Shown here: piece by piece, positions 1-11,800 of the stretch
Position numbering within the stretch: the stretch's first letter is position 1
How the letters are laid out: the number at the start of each line of letters is the position of its first letter
Origin: Chrysemys picta bellii
Lineage: Eukaryota > Chordata > Testudines > Emydidae
DNA length: 64,000 nt
Direction of reading: 5' to 3'
NCBI RefSeq assembly: GCF_011386835.1
Contig: NC_088795.1
Span: forward strand, 100,128,434-100,192,433
Made by a program: the position numbers and the translations under genes
The notes under the pieces: model-generated
What the model saw: the letters and a program-made list of their open reading frames with translations, nothing else
Databases searched by the model: none
Told to the model about the DNA's origin: nothing

Positions 1-716
1 CTTTGGAACCCCCCTTCAGGTAGTTGAAGGCTGCTATCAAATCCCCCCTCATTCTTCTCTTCTGGAGACTAAACAATCCCAGTTCCCTCAGCCTCTCCTC
101 ATAAGTCATGTGCTCCAGACCCCTAATCATTTTTGTTGCCCTCCGCTGGACTCTTTCCAATTTTTCCACATCCTTCTTGTAGTGTGGGGCCCCAAACTGG
201 ACACAGTACTCCAGATGAGGCCTCACCAATGTCGAATAAAGGGGAACGATCACGTTCCTCGCTCTACTGGCAATGCCCCTACTTATACAGCCCAAAATGC
301 CGTTAGCCTTCTTGGCAACAAGAGCACACTGTTGACTCATATCCAGCTTCTCGTCCACTGTGACCCCTAGGTCCTTTTCTGCAGAACTGCTACCTAGCCA
401 TTCGGTCCCTAGTCTGTAGCAGTGCATGGGATTCTTCCGTCCTAAGTGCAGGACTCTGCACTTGTCCTTGTTGAACCTCATCAGGTTTTTTTTGGCCCAG
501 TCCTCTAATTTGTTTAGGTCCCTCTGTATCCGATCCCTACCCTCTAGTGTATCTACCACGCCTCCTAGTTTAGTGTCATCTGCAAACTTGCTGAGAGTGC
601 AGTCCACACCATCTTCCAGATCATTAATAAAGATATTAAACAAAACCGGCCCCAAAACCGACCCTTGGGGCACTCCGCTTGAAACCGGCTGCCAACTAGA
701 CATGGAGCCATTGATC
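1..716 (-). mobile_element. CR1 LINE fragment (3' part of reverse transcriptase ORF)
   Basis: Read on the minus strand, this segment encodes, with interruptions, the C-terminal half of a CR1 ORF2. A reverse transcriptase stretch of the FADDTK type is followed by the thumb and by the conserved HLEYC and YEERL regions near the 3' end. No continuous frame survives, so this is a dead copy. It runs off the left edge of the window, and its upstream end near 716 is abrupt, as expected for 5'-truncated LINE copies. Confidence 0.85.
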
Positions 717-741
717 ACTAACACGGATGTTAACATTTCTG

Positions 742-885
742 GAAATTTCCATTACTTGCGTCTGATGAAGTGGGCATTCACCCCCGAAAGCTTATGCTCC
801 AATACTTCTGTTAGTCTTAAAGGTGCCACAGGACCCTCTGTTGCTTTTTACAGATTCAGACTAACACGGCTACCCCTCTGATACA
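742..885 (+). repeat. SINE-like interspersed repeat (fold-back family, single arm)
   Basis: A GAAGTGGGC start, a CGAAAGCTTATGCTCCAATA middle and a tail reading CAGACTAACACGGCTACC are shared with the repeats at 30851-31062 and 38390-38501. This copy is a single arm without the inverted duplicate seen in the other two. I do not know its formal family name. It lies directly beside the CR1 fragment to its left. Confidence 0.7.
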
Positions 886-2001
886 TGGTAAATGAAATGG
901 TTTGTTTGGTATCTGGGGTTTATATTGACAATGACCTCTAATAATGAAGGGCTGGATTGTAACTTTACCATCTAGCCTGAATAAGGGGCAGGATGTCACT
1001 GCCCTACACAATCTGGTCAGGAACCAAGGCTCTGAGAATCAAAACCTGGTGCTTCCCCTTCTGTGCTGGTTTTGGGGCACTGGCCAACGTGTTGAGGAGC
1101 AGATCCTGCCCACTCCCCACTGTGTTCGTCCATCCCTGCCCATCTGTGTGGGAGTAGTAGCAGCAACCTGGCAGTGGTTGCGCTCTTACAACATGTAGTC
1201 TTCAAAGATGTGGGTAGTCCATGAAAGAGAGTATAGGTGCTCAGTGGCTACAGTGTGTGTAAATAAGTGAACAAGACACATTACCTCAAATCATTCAAAT
1301 TTCTTATTGCCCTATTAAAAGGATAGTCCCTTGTCTCTGACATCAGAGAAAATAGTTCAAATCCTCCCTCAGCTATACCTGTGTAACCTCATTTAAGTCA
1401 ATGTGGTGTAAATAAGAGCAGAATTTGGCTCAATGTATAGAACAGTGTTGGCATTCCAGGGAACTCTAAGCCCAGGCCCACCTCTCCTACCTGTTCGGCA
1501 GCATTCCTTCTTGTTGAAGAAGGCAGGCAGGATGCATCTTCAGCAATGTTAAATAGATGTGAAGACTAGTTAAGAAGGAATTTTCTTTTTTTAATCTTGG
1601 CCAAGTAGAGCATCACATATTTGATTCTGTTCCTCCTCAGTTAATATTTGACATAGGTGAGTGGTTGTCTCTTCCTCTAGAGCTTAGGTGAGTAATGCAG
1701 AGAAAAAAGCAAATCTTGTCACAATATTTACAACAGACCTCCCAGCTTCAAAGACATGAAATTTAGACAGAAAAGTATGAAATCTAATGACTAATTTGGG
1801 TTTATTCCTGTGTTTTACAAGGGAGGATAAAAAAAATATGGGTCCAAGGCAGTTTCAGAGCAACTATTTTATAGTCTGTATTTGATTTCAGCTGTCCAGG
1901 TCCACAGTTATAGCCACAGACAACAGGACCAGAACACTGGTCCAATATACGCCCGGGTCATTTCTCCATTTGATATGCAGACATAACAGTGGGAGTTACA
2001 C
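886..2001. other. Non-coding stretch, nothing recognised
   Basis: The segment has short open frames on both strands but no recognisable protein, RNA gene or clear repeat. If the TMEM156 terminal exon call at 3270 is right, this is probably the last intron of that gene. I could not find the penultimate, membrane-span exon here. Confidence 0.5.
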
Positions 2002-2004
2002 TTA

Positions 2005-2303
2005 GGGTACGTCTACACTACCCGCCGGATCGGTGGCTAGTGACCGATCTATCAGGGATTGATTTATCGCGTCTAGCGTAGACACGATAAAATCGATCCC
2101 TGATCGCTCTGCTGTCGACTCCAGAACTCCACCGCGACGAGAGGCGGAAGCGGAGTCGACAGGGGAGCGGCAGCGGTCGACTCCCCACCATCCTCATGGC
2201 CAGGTAAATCAACCTAAGATACGCCGACTTCAGCTACGCTATTTGCGTAGCTGAAGTTGCGTATCTTAGGTCGACCCCCCCCTCCCCCAGTGTAGACCTA
2301 GCT
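2005..2303. mobile_element. PIF/Harbinger-type MITE, CpG-rich and palindromic
   Basis: The 299-bp element starts GGGTACGTCTACACT and ends AGTGTAGACCTAGCT, and is flanked on both sides by TTA (2002-2004 and 2304-2306), the TWA-type duplication of PIF/Harbinger elements. It has two internal palindromes, one around a TCGATCCCTGAT core and one around CAGCTACGC/GCGTAGCTG. It is much richer in CpG than its flanks and has no coding capacity. A diverged sister copy lies at 47091-47381. Confidence 0.75.
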
Positions 2304-3269
2304 TTAGACTCTGAAGGGAGAATGGATACATTCACAAGTCTATTTTAGCCTTGTTTTTCAAATTTAATTACTTAAATGTTGAGAGCTGAATTGTTCTTTT
2401 GAATTATATTTACAAAAAGGGGAGGCATAAATCAGAGGGCATGTTTGGACAGGATGTAGCTTAATCTAAGCAGCATAATTTGTCCTCCTCCTTGGAACAT
2501 ATAGAAGTTCCTTTGCAAGTTTGGAAGGTTTGTGGCTGTGCAGGGAGCAGGTGGCTCTGGAGTTAAGATACTATCTACAACATCATCCCATTTCAGAGCT
2601 GCAAAAAATGTATCATATCAGATAATGCTGATCTCTTGAGTGCTAGCTTATGAAGAGCTCCCAGCATGCTCCAATTCCTCCATTTCCTAATGGCTCAGAC
2701 TCCTTATGTGGGCCCTACTACGGTGTCTTGGCTATAGGGCAGCTCCAATGCCAGCCTTGTACCCCTTCACTGCCTCCACCACTTGCAGATGTATGTCGGT
2801 AACTGTGTGATCCCTGGGAGCACTCCATGCTCCTCCTGTAGCCACAATAGCCTTTGAACATCATACCCCTTACCTCTGTGGGGTGGTTGTTCAGTCCTTC
2901 AATATGGATGATGCTCTGGAAAGTCCACAGATTGAAAGCTACAGAGTTTTCTGCTTCCCGCTAGCTAATCTACAGCTTTATATGTAAGAGGGCTTGATTT
3001 AGCCCTGAATTTGCTCTTACTAAACATGTTTCTGTATTTTCACTAAGTAAAATTTTCAAAAGTTTCTAAGTGACTCAAGCACCTAAATCCAGTTGACTTG
3101 CAATGGGACTTAGACTCCTAATAGTGGGATTTTTTTAAAATGTGCTTGAACAGATTAGGTGCCTTACTTTCATAGAAATCAAATGGGAGTTAGGTGCCTG
3201 AAGTGTAACATTCCTCAGATGTTTTTGGTATTTATTAATGTGGACTAAAACTATTTTCTCTTTTAACAG

Positions 3270-3358
3270 AGCCCAACCAACGAAGACCCGCAGCTATCAC
3301 ACAAACAGCAGAGATATTGCCTGCAATTCCTGAACATGAGCATTCTCAGCAGGCGTAG
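3270..3358 (+). CDS. TMEM156: TMEM156 terminal coding exon (probable)
   Basis: A polypyrimidine tract and AG acceptor at 3268-3269 open an exon of 89 bp. After two bases completing a split codon it reads 28 codons to a TAG at 3356-3358, ending in a motif of the form AEILPAIPEH. This resembles the cytoplasmic C-terminus of TMEM156, a single-pass membrane protein of unknown function, which ends in a similar QEVLPPIPEL sequence. The location supports the call: in mammals TMEM156 lies immediately downstream of FAM114A1 in convergent orientation, and FAM114A1 is the minus-strand gene here. The transmembrane exon and earlier exons were not found, so they are probably left of the window. Because the exon is short, the call rests on a brief similarity plus synteny. 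Confidence 0.6.
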
Positions 3359-3450
3359 GAGGTAAACAAATACCTTAAACCTCTCAGATGATTCTGCTTT
3401 CCCATCTATTGTTAAAATCAACAGATTGACCACATGCAATATGTACTCTA

Positions 3451-3456
3451 AATAAA
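3451..3456 (+). terminator. Candidate poly(A) signal of TMEM156
   Basis: A canonical AATAAA lies 93 bp past the TMEM156 stop codon on the same strand, which would give a very short 3' UTR. A later AATAAA near 3783 is an alternative. Choosing between them needs transcript data. Confidence 0.35.
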
Positions 3457-4639
3457 TTACATCGTACTTCTGGCCAAGATGCAGGAGGTGGCGAACCTGA
3501 AAATATGTTTCACAAGAGCTAGATGGCAGGAAAACAAAATCAATTTTTCTTTTAGCACCAAGACTGATCAATAAACTAATCTTTTAGTCTGTTAAACCCT
3601 GTGTGCCCCTGAAGACTTTAGCAGAAACGTTTGCACTATTTTTATGGTGTGGAGTAGTGTGTCCTGGATTTCAGAATCAAGCTGACAGTTGTTTCTGACA
3701 AGGAGTGAGGCTATGGGAACCAGAGAAAGCAGCAGGGGAAACAATTTGCTAACGAGTCCTGAAAAGAACCAGGTGTCTGAAATAATAAATAATTTACTGA
3801 CCAAATTCAAACACCAAAAAATCCACCATCAGTCCACTCTGACCACATTATAGCAGTCAGCAGAAATGACTGAAGATGTGGGTTTCAATCAGAGGTGGGG
3901 CCAACTGTGGAGTTCAGATTTACTTTCAAACTTCCTCAAAGTTCAGAAGCATCTGGATATAGGGTGCCGGCTCAGTAGTAATGGAGACAGAGACAAGTCT
4001 GAAAAGATATACTTACTGAAAGGTGTTTTAATGTCTGAAAATGAAATAGATCATATTTGAATAAGTAAAAACAAAATACTGATACAAAGCTGCATAGAAG
4101 AAAGGGGCCTACAGATACTTCCATAAAAGCTTAAGAAGATCCTTCATTATTTACATACATTAAGTCTGCAGTCTTACAGAAAGAATATACCGTACTTTTG
4201 GTTTAATCATAAATTTTCCTAAAAAAATTATTTGCTAAAATACAGTTTGTCTTCAATAGTTCAGGTGTGTTAGGAGTATTGGTGTCAATGTCGTTTTGCT
4301 GAGTTCTGCTTGCCTCTTTGGTTTTGGATATATGTACATTTTTACTAATATGTGTGAACAAAGGGATTCTTAGTAAGAACAAAGACACATTGTAAATGTT
4401 GCTTTTGCCTAAACCAGATGGGTTTGTTAATATAATGGACAAAGATAAGCACTGGGCATAGTGGGAATATGAGCGCACATGTGAAGACTGCCTCAACTCC
4501 TTATCTCAAGGCATGGTCAAGCAACCAGTCAGGAGGGGCAAAGGAGAATTTGGGGGGAAGGTAAAACACTGAAAGACCAGATAAATGCTTATACTTAAGA
4601 ATATTGACCACTTATATAATGCTTTTCATTCATCATGGG
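3457..4639. other. Intergenic DNA, nothing recognised
   Basis: AT-rich sequence with only short random frames. I see no repeat ends, RNA gene or coding similarity. It may include a longer TMEM156 3' UTR. Confidence 0.5.
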
Positions 4640-4780
4640 ATTTATGAAGGTGAAAAAGTATCACTCTCACCATTGTAAAGATGGGGAGACTGAAGTAGAG
4701 AAAGGTGAAGTAACTTGCCTAAAGACACACAGAAAGTTAGTAGCAGAGATGAGAATAGACCTCAGGTCTTCCTAGTCCTA
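4640..4780 (-). repeat. MIR/CORE-like SINE fragment
   Basis: The plus strand reads in the order GATGGGGAGACTGAAG, GAAGTAACTTGCCTAAAG, ACACA, GTAGCAGAGATGAG. This is the familiar reverse complement of a MIR-type SINE. It is an old, diverged fragment. Confidence 0.6.
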
Positions 4781-4985
4781 GTCCATTGCCCAGTCCTGTG
4801 ATACCGCATAGACCAAAGTGGATTTGCCTCCTCTTCTGTGAAAATTCTCCCCTCCTCAGAACCCTGTCCACCTTCTCCTCTGTACAGCATTTCCCTTCCC
4901 ATGGGAACGCCTCCCAACCATACATGTCCTGAGTGGTAGTCATCTCATTTTCAGATCCCCACCCACACATCTGTCCATTTCAGAT

Positions 4986-5109
4986 TAGGGTGACCAGACA
5001 GCAAATGTGAAAAATCGGGACAGGGGCTGGGGGGTAATAGGAGCCTATACAAGAAAAAGACCCAAAAATCAGGACTGTCCCTATAAAATTAGGACATCTG
5101 GTCACCCTA
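4986..5109. mobile_element. 124-bp MITE with TAGGGTGACCAGA termini
   Basis: The ends are perfect inverted repeats, TAGGGTGACCAGA and TCTGGTCACCCTA. The 9-bp sequence ATTTCAGAT occurs immediately before (4977-4985) and after (5110-5118), which I take as the target-site duplication. Nine bases is longer than the TA of Tc1/mariner or the 8 bp of hAT, so a Mutator-like origin is possible. It has no coding capacity. Confidence 0.75.
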
Positions 5110-6286
5110 ATTTCAGATAGACACTTCTCTCTTCTCTGCAGTGCGGGCATATACCTAGGTCTAGTGTTTAGTTGTGGCTAAGAACTGTCCCTCTGAATTT
5201 TCTAAGGTTGCAGTAGTATCTCTTACTCATATTCATATCACTGATCCAGAGACCACACTTTAGATCTGCTCTAGTGTCAGTTTTAAATATGACTTCAGTA
5301 TCATTGCTAATTAGTCTCACATCATGCTCCCTTGGTTCATAGAATAAAATGTGCAAGGAAAGAATGATGAGCTGCTATTCGTATGCCCTAACTTCTTTCA
5401 TTCCCCTATGTGGAGATAAAGAGCAAAATGACTTGTCTTTTTGCACGTGCAAAATGTGGCAGTCCAGGCTGGGCAGTTTGCATTTAGGGCCTTGTTTCTG
5501 AACATAGGGTGTTTTACTGTGTTGTGATTTACTCTCTTAGGGAGCAGATTGAAAATTTGTGCTGTGCGGCTTCCTGCCAGTCCAGTTTTCACAGACACAC
5601 TCCTCTCTCTATGAAAGGCAGCTATCCTGCTCTTATTTCCAGGTAGCAGAGGCTTCAGTGCATGTATATGGTGTAACTCAGGGTAAAATTTATTCACAGC
5701 AAATGCCAAATAGTGTTGAGAGGGGAAGTGTGCCTATTCAACATCCCCCATAACAACAGTGAAGATGTAGCTATCTGTGGTACCAACAGTAAGCTGGAGG
5801 AAAGAGAGAGAGATGAATGTCTGGTTCGTGTCATGAACCCCCAGTCTTGTTGCTGAATTCAGATCCTGCTAATGCCCTGGTGTGAAGTATTTGTCTTGCT
5901 AATAGTTAGGGACAGCTCAGTAGCCAATGACACAAACTTATCACACACACAGTGGCAATGTCTGTTGAAATGATTTCTTTCCTTTCTAGGGAGGAGAGAC
6001 CTACTGGGTAAATACTGTAGATTTACTGCTAAATCTATGCCCCTTCTTTTTTTTGTATATATGCACTGTTCCTGGCTTCTCATTTGTTACTGCTGTTGGT
6101 AATCTCCCTGCTTTCTTTTTTCTTTGTTAAATGTATTCAGAGCGGAGTATCTCTCTGATTTTATCTTAAACAATATCTGACTGTCACTTACTAAGGTGGG
6201 AAACAAATTTGGCAAATCATGCTCTTTTTAAATTTTCATCTGAAGCTGGCTTTTATTACTGTCCAAAACACCTAGCAGAAGGGTTT

Positions 6287-6345
6287 GATCCAAAGCCCAT
6301 TGAAGACTATGGGAGTCTTTCCATTGTCTTCAGTAGGCTTTGTAT
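6287..6345. repeat. Short palindromic repeat (GATCCAAAGCCCA family)
   Basis: An arm reading GATCCAAAGCCCATTGAAG is followed within 60 bp by its approximate reverse complement. Similar small fold-backs are at 9759-9818, 36570-36625 (partial) and 47389-47455. Confidence 0.55.
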
Positions 6346-7634
6346 GAGGCCTATTATGCAGTGTTTAGCTCTGCTGACATGCTGAATACAACCAGCATGT
6401 CTGACTGAAGTTAACTCAACTGGTAACAAATGGTTTAATAAAGGTTCATCAGCTTCCAGCACTGCAGCTTTTCTATGTGTATCTGTGTCCTAAGTTTCCA
6501 TTACAGTTCATCCAGTCTTTGTGTGGTATTTCAGGACACTCCTCACCATATTATCTGACTGTTGTGGCTGGAGGTCACCCCTACCTTTCATGTAATATTG
6601 CTACCATTCATTAAACTCCCTACCAGCACCCAGGAAAAATACAGGCCAAGCATCCCACATGTTGAGAACGTTCTCTTCAGAACACTTTAATAGCGATTTG
6701 TAAAAGGGCATGCCTGCCTTGTAGCACCTCCTTCTGCATATGACAATGCAGGTCTGCCTCAGTTTCCCATTCTCTCTCAGGCCCCCTTAAGACTGCCACA
6801 CCATCTAAGGCTGTAAGACAAGATTTCCCTTGGTGGGGTTTGTTGTATCCACCAGGCAAAGTATTAACAACTTCAACAGAACTTTATTTACAGTGCAAGT
6901 CTCTTCTCCAAGCTGTAGCTGCACACTCTGTAACTCTCCCAGCCTCCTCCCCCCTCCTTCGTGTTTCCTGTCCTTTCAGACTCCCAACAACCAGTGCTTC
7001 CAGTTCTAATAATTACAAGCAGCATCTAAACACCACAGGGTTCTACTATATTAGCCTTAATAAACTTGATATAAAGTCTCTTCCAACCTACATCAAAATA
7101 AAAATCTCCCTGGCCTGCAGTTTCTGCCCTCCTTACTTCAGGCCTGTGGTTCTGGGCCTCTAGTTGCTTCCTGCAGTAACCCTTCACCCACCTCTATGTG
7201 GCACTTTCCATTACCTCACTGGGCTGAGAGAGGTCCATAGGAAGCAGTTGTTCCCCTGCTGCTGTTTCCTGTTCCCGTCTGGCTCTTTCTAGAGATCAGC
7301 TGCCCTCTATCAGGACCCATAAAGACTGTTAATGAGGCACAGGTGGACTGAACTAGTTCCCTCTTAGAGGGCCCAGTCCAACCTGTGACAGTATTGTTTA
7401 TCCCTAATTTAAAAGGTGGGGAAACTAAAACAAAGAGAGACTATCCAGAACTTTAAAGCCCTGCAAGTACCTATTGTTGTTAGTGACTATGAGATGACTT
7501 GTATTTTGGTCTGCCACTCCTATTTTGGTCAGCAGCAAATAATCCCTGCCCCTCACCATTACAATGAAAAGAAAAGCAGGAAGCTGAGAAGAGTGCAGGA
7601 ATCTTGGAACCTCAAATACCAGAACATACCAGAA

Positions 7635-7834
7635 TAGTGGTTCTCAAACTTTTGTATTGGTGACCCTTCACACAGCAAGCCTGAATGAAACCCACCTCCC
7701 CTTAAATATATAAAATGTGTTTTTAACTTTAACACTATTATAAATGCTGGAGGTGAAATGGGGTTTGGGGTGGAGGCTGACAGCTCACAACCCCTCATGT
7801 AATAACCTCATGACCCCCATTTTGAGACATCCTG
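7635..7834. mobile_element. hAT MITE, GTTCTCAAAC family, copy 1
   Basis: The 200-bp element has left terminus TAGTGGTTCTCAAACTTTTG and a degraded right terminus TTTGAGACATCCTG. It is flanked by the perfect 8-bp duplication TACCAGAA (7627-7634 and 7835-7842), the hAT hallmark. It is non-coding and related to the copies at 31614-31830 and 41271-41992. Confidence 0.8.
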
Positions 7835-8203
7835 TACCAGAAGGATAACACAAAATCAGTTTACCAAAGTCAGACTATCAGCTTCAATTACTGACCACAG
7901 TACTTGGGACCACGAGAGGACTAATGTATAGGAAGGGGCACGTGATCCAGGTATGTTTCCGTTTCTGGCCATTCAAAAGAGAATAAGAGACAAAGAATTG
8001 CTGAAATAATAGATAAAAGAGGGCAACTAACTATGAGTCAGACCATCCTGTTCCGTGAAAAACCCATTCACTGGACAGTCTACTGTAAAGTCTAAGAGAT
8101 TTGGGGAGATGACTTTGTTTTTCATGGCTCAATCTGGAAGTGTGGAGCCTGATCTCCCATATAGTAACACAGAAGATTTCAACTGAGCAGACACCTTGAG
8201 TCC

Positions 8204-8376
8204 TGGGGGGAGGGATAGCTCAGTGGTTTGCGCATTGGCCTGTTAAACCCAGGGTTGTGAGCTCAATCCTTGAGGGGGCAACCTGGGGCAAAATCAGTAC
8301 CTGGTCCTGCTAGTGAAAGCAGGGGGCTGGACTTGATGACCTTTCAGGGTCCCTTCCAGTTCTATGAGATAGGTAT
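8204..8376 (+). repeat. tRNA-derived SINE with CR1-like tail (Cry-like)
   Basis: The 5' part is tRNA-like: an A box, TAGCTCAGTGG (8216-8226), and a T-arm/B-box region, GGTTGTGAGCTCAATCC (8253-8269), at normal tRNA spacing. The 3' part, GATGACCTTTCAGGGTCCC and onwards to TTCTATGAGAT, matches the 3' end of CR1 LINEs. This chimaera is the structure of the Cry (tortoise Pol III) SINEs of cryptodiran turtles, which are mobilised by CR1. It is the strongest single clue to the host. Confidence 0.8.
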
Positions 8377-8794
8377 ATCTCCATATATTTTATATGCCCG
8401 GGGAATGACTTCTCCCAAACTCTATCCCTTTCCTGCCCCTAAAATGTCCTCTCTTAACCCACAGAGCCTGGACTATGTGGAATCACCACAAACTGACTGC
8501 AAGTTGCCAGTCTCCCTAATCTCTGTGGTGACCTATACAGTATAAGAACACAGATAGATATAGCATATGGTGGAACTGTTACAGCATCCCCATGTCAGTG
8601 TGTTGGGCCTCTGTCCCAGCCCACGTAAGGGGAAGCAGCAGCATGTTGTCAGAAAGATCATGGAAAAGGCATATCAGAAAAAAACATTTAAAAAGAAAAT
8701 ATCATTTGGGAAATTAGAACCAGACATGAAACCAAGGGTCAGCAACACCCTGTTGCGTGGTGGACACATGACAAAATTACTGTACTTAGTGACA

Positions 8795-8797
<3 letters not shown>

Positions 8798-8828
<31 letters not shown>

Positions 8829-8837
8829 GGGGGGGGG
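8798..8837 (+). repeat. (GT)n microsatellite followed by a G run
   Basis: About 14 GT units run directly into some 13 consecutive G residues. It is probably polymorphic, and the G run could form a G-quadruplex. Confidence 0.95.
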
Positions 8838-8839
8838 TT

Positions 8840-11800
8840 ATGTCATTCAGTCATTCAATTTTTTAAAAAATTACCACAAATCTCAATATTTTTACCATGG
8901 ACATTTGTGTCCATGTACGGACACATTGCTGACCCCTGCAGGAAACAGACAATTCACGAATGAAATCCTACACTTTCACCTCTGAAAAGAGCAATATCCT
9001 AAAGTCAGCTGGATACAGAGATGCCTTTTATAAAAAAATGTGCACACTCATTTTCCTAGTTGTTGCTAGATTAAATTCACACCAAATAAATCAATATTAC
9101 TGAACATGTTTTATTTACTGCATCTGTCTCTTTGGCAACAAAAGCTCCAAGGACAGGAGGGGATAACCCCAGTGTCCTGTCCAATATTTGTTCTTTTAAT
9201 AAAGTAGACTAATGTCCAAGGCTGTATGAGGGCTACTGTGGGCACACATTAAAGTTTATTCTTTTTTCCTACATAATTCTGGCACCATCAGTACTTTACA
9301 TTGCAAAGTGCTTTGAGGTCACTTGGATATGGACAAAGTTTCATTGTAATTTATTATTTATATCGTGCCATGGGCTTCACAGTCAAATAAGACAGGTCAC
9401 TCTCCCAAGGAGTTACAATCTAAGGATCTGATACTGTTCAGTTTGCAGGATGGAGGTCTAAGATTGTCACCCTTAACTATGCTGTAACTAACAAAAGGAG
9501 GATGTGGTTATACGAAAGATTAAACTTCCTATAGCAAAGATAATCAGAAAAGAGAACCTGATTCTTTCCCTTATGTAAAATATAATGGTAGCTTGAGGGA
9601 GCAGAGCCTTGCAGGTGTGGTAGGGCAGAAGTCATTTTTGGACAATTAACTGAAAGGAGCTACATAAAATCCCAAACCCCATTCTATTTAATTTTGATCA
9701 TCTTCTTTGTCATCTTCTTTTTTTAAAGGGATCCTTGCAATCTAGCTGTGTTGGGCGTGATCTAAAGCCCACTGAAATCAACAGGAGTCTTTCAATTGTC
9801 GTCAGTGGGCTTTGGATCAGGCCCCTCCTGCATTACTGGAAAGCATTCAGATACCATGATTATAGGCTCAGTATAAGAACACTAATAGAATAGGCAACTA
9901 ACAATAAAGTGAATTAAAATAGTTTCAAGTAGACTCCTGCCTCAGTTTCCCTGTCAGTTTTTGTGGTTGTGGTTTTAAAATCACAGCTTCCTTACCTCTG
10001 AGTAAAGACTCACTCAAACAGTAGGAAAAAATGACTAATTCATTATACAGGTGCAACAGTGAAGCTGATAAATCACAAATGTAAAAACGAAATATGCTGG
10101 TAATAGGGGAGGAGACAAAAATAATGTTTGTCTGTTTTAGGAATCTTAAATGTTTATTTGTAAAAAATAGGCAAAATATTCAGACAAAAATATGATTTTT
10201 AAGTTAATGGGGACCCTTTGATTTTCCTTCAAATATATAATGCCAGTTATACTCTGGGATACAGATTTTGTTCTGCTTTGCTATATCTGTATAATACTAT
10301 AGTTAAATGTGGTGGGTTGGTGAGACTGAATGCAGTGACTTTTAGTCTCTGTAGCATTTAATATGCCAATTAGCCATTTTTGCAATGTGTGCCCTCGATT
10401 GCTGTATACAACTTTCTGGACATAGATTCAGCAGCATATGGCCCCAAATATTGTAATGAATGCATTACAGGCAAATCAGTTACATATTTATTTTCTAAAT
10501 ATCAGAGTGGAAAAGTTATTTTCTGCCCTTTTTGCCTCATTATAGATTTAATATGTACATTAAGTTTTAAAATCCATTATGTCTGTTAGTGTAATATGGC
10601 TTGTGGCATCACAAATTGCTGAGTATGTTTCAGAATATTTGGCACAACTAGCTGCTTCTGCTTAAAACACACACAGCACAATGTACTTTCCTCCACATCT
10701 TAGGATCCATCAGAAATTTAGAAGCTGTTAAAAGAAGGATTTAGTCTTTACATTGCTTTGGTTGCAGGAGCACCAGATTTGGCTGCAATGGGCACTACAT
10801 AAACAGTTAAAAATTGCTACCTTCCATTAGCTGGCACCAATTTTGGATGCATTCTGTCCTGCTTATATTTGTCATTTTTTAGCTCACCTCAGCAGCTGCT
10901 TCAGCCAATACGAATCCCCATCCTCAGAAACACTTTTTACCAAAAGCTCCTATGGGGTAATGTGAATGAAAAATAAGGACAGAGAGAAAGACACTCTAGA
11001 TGGGAGCCCAAACAGGTTAACTGCCAGAATGGGAGGCAGGCCACCTTTTGCTTTGTCACTCAAGGTGGGAATATGAAATACGTCTCAGCGCTAAAGATGG
11101 ACTTGATTTAGTTCTGGACATTGTCAGAGTTTTGTATTGCTCAGATACGGAGTTCTCCTTTGCCCCATTAGAGATAAGGACTAGTTATCAGGTCTGGATA
11201 ATTTTCTGCAGCCCAGCTTCCCAAAGTCTGGCTGTGACACCTCACTCATTGAATATTAGACTTTCTTTCATTTGAGAATGAGGAAATGGCTGCCCTCGTT
11301 TAATTATTGACAAGCCTGTCCCTTGGTATGCTGGCATTCTAGATAAGGATGGGATTTGATTCCTTCTTCAATCTTTCACTTGTTTGCTGCTCCTTTCCTC
11401 TCACTAGTTGATTTGGTCCCATTTTTCTGTCATTTCCTCTTTCAAAAGGGTGTCCCCGGTTGTGCTCACTCACCTCCAGTAGACATCTATTAATTCTCAA
11501 AAATACCCCAAGCATCCTCGGCACCAGCTGCAGTGATGCATCGAGGAGCTATCTTGGCAGTCAACATAAAGGATTCTGGGGTTGACTTGTCATAAAAAAC
11601 CACAACTGAGCAGACACACACAAATCTTTTTTCACTATTTGGGTGAGGGAAATTTTCATGTGCAGAATCTCATTAGCCAGGAAAGAGCAGTGAGGTACAG
11701 GCCTGTTGGTGGGTAGTGACCACTGTATGCCCTTTACATTGGGTATCCTGGGCTATTGATCTTGCTCCTGTCTGAAGCATGTCCTTCATTTTGACTGTTT

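Noticed and set aside
8216..8276. A possible tRNA gene
   Set aside because: A and B boxes are present, but the sequence continues directly into a CR1-like tail and the cloverleaf is imperfect, so it is a SINE head.
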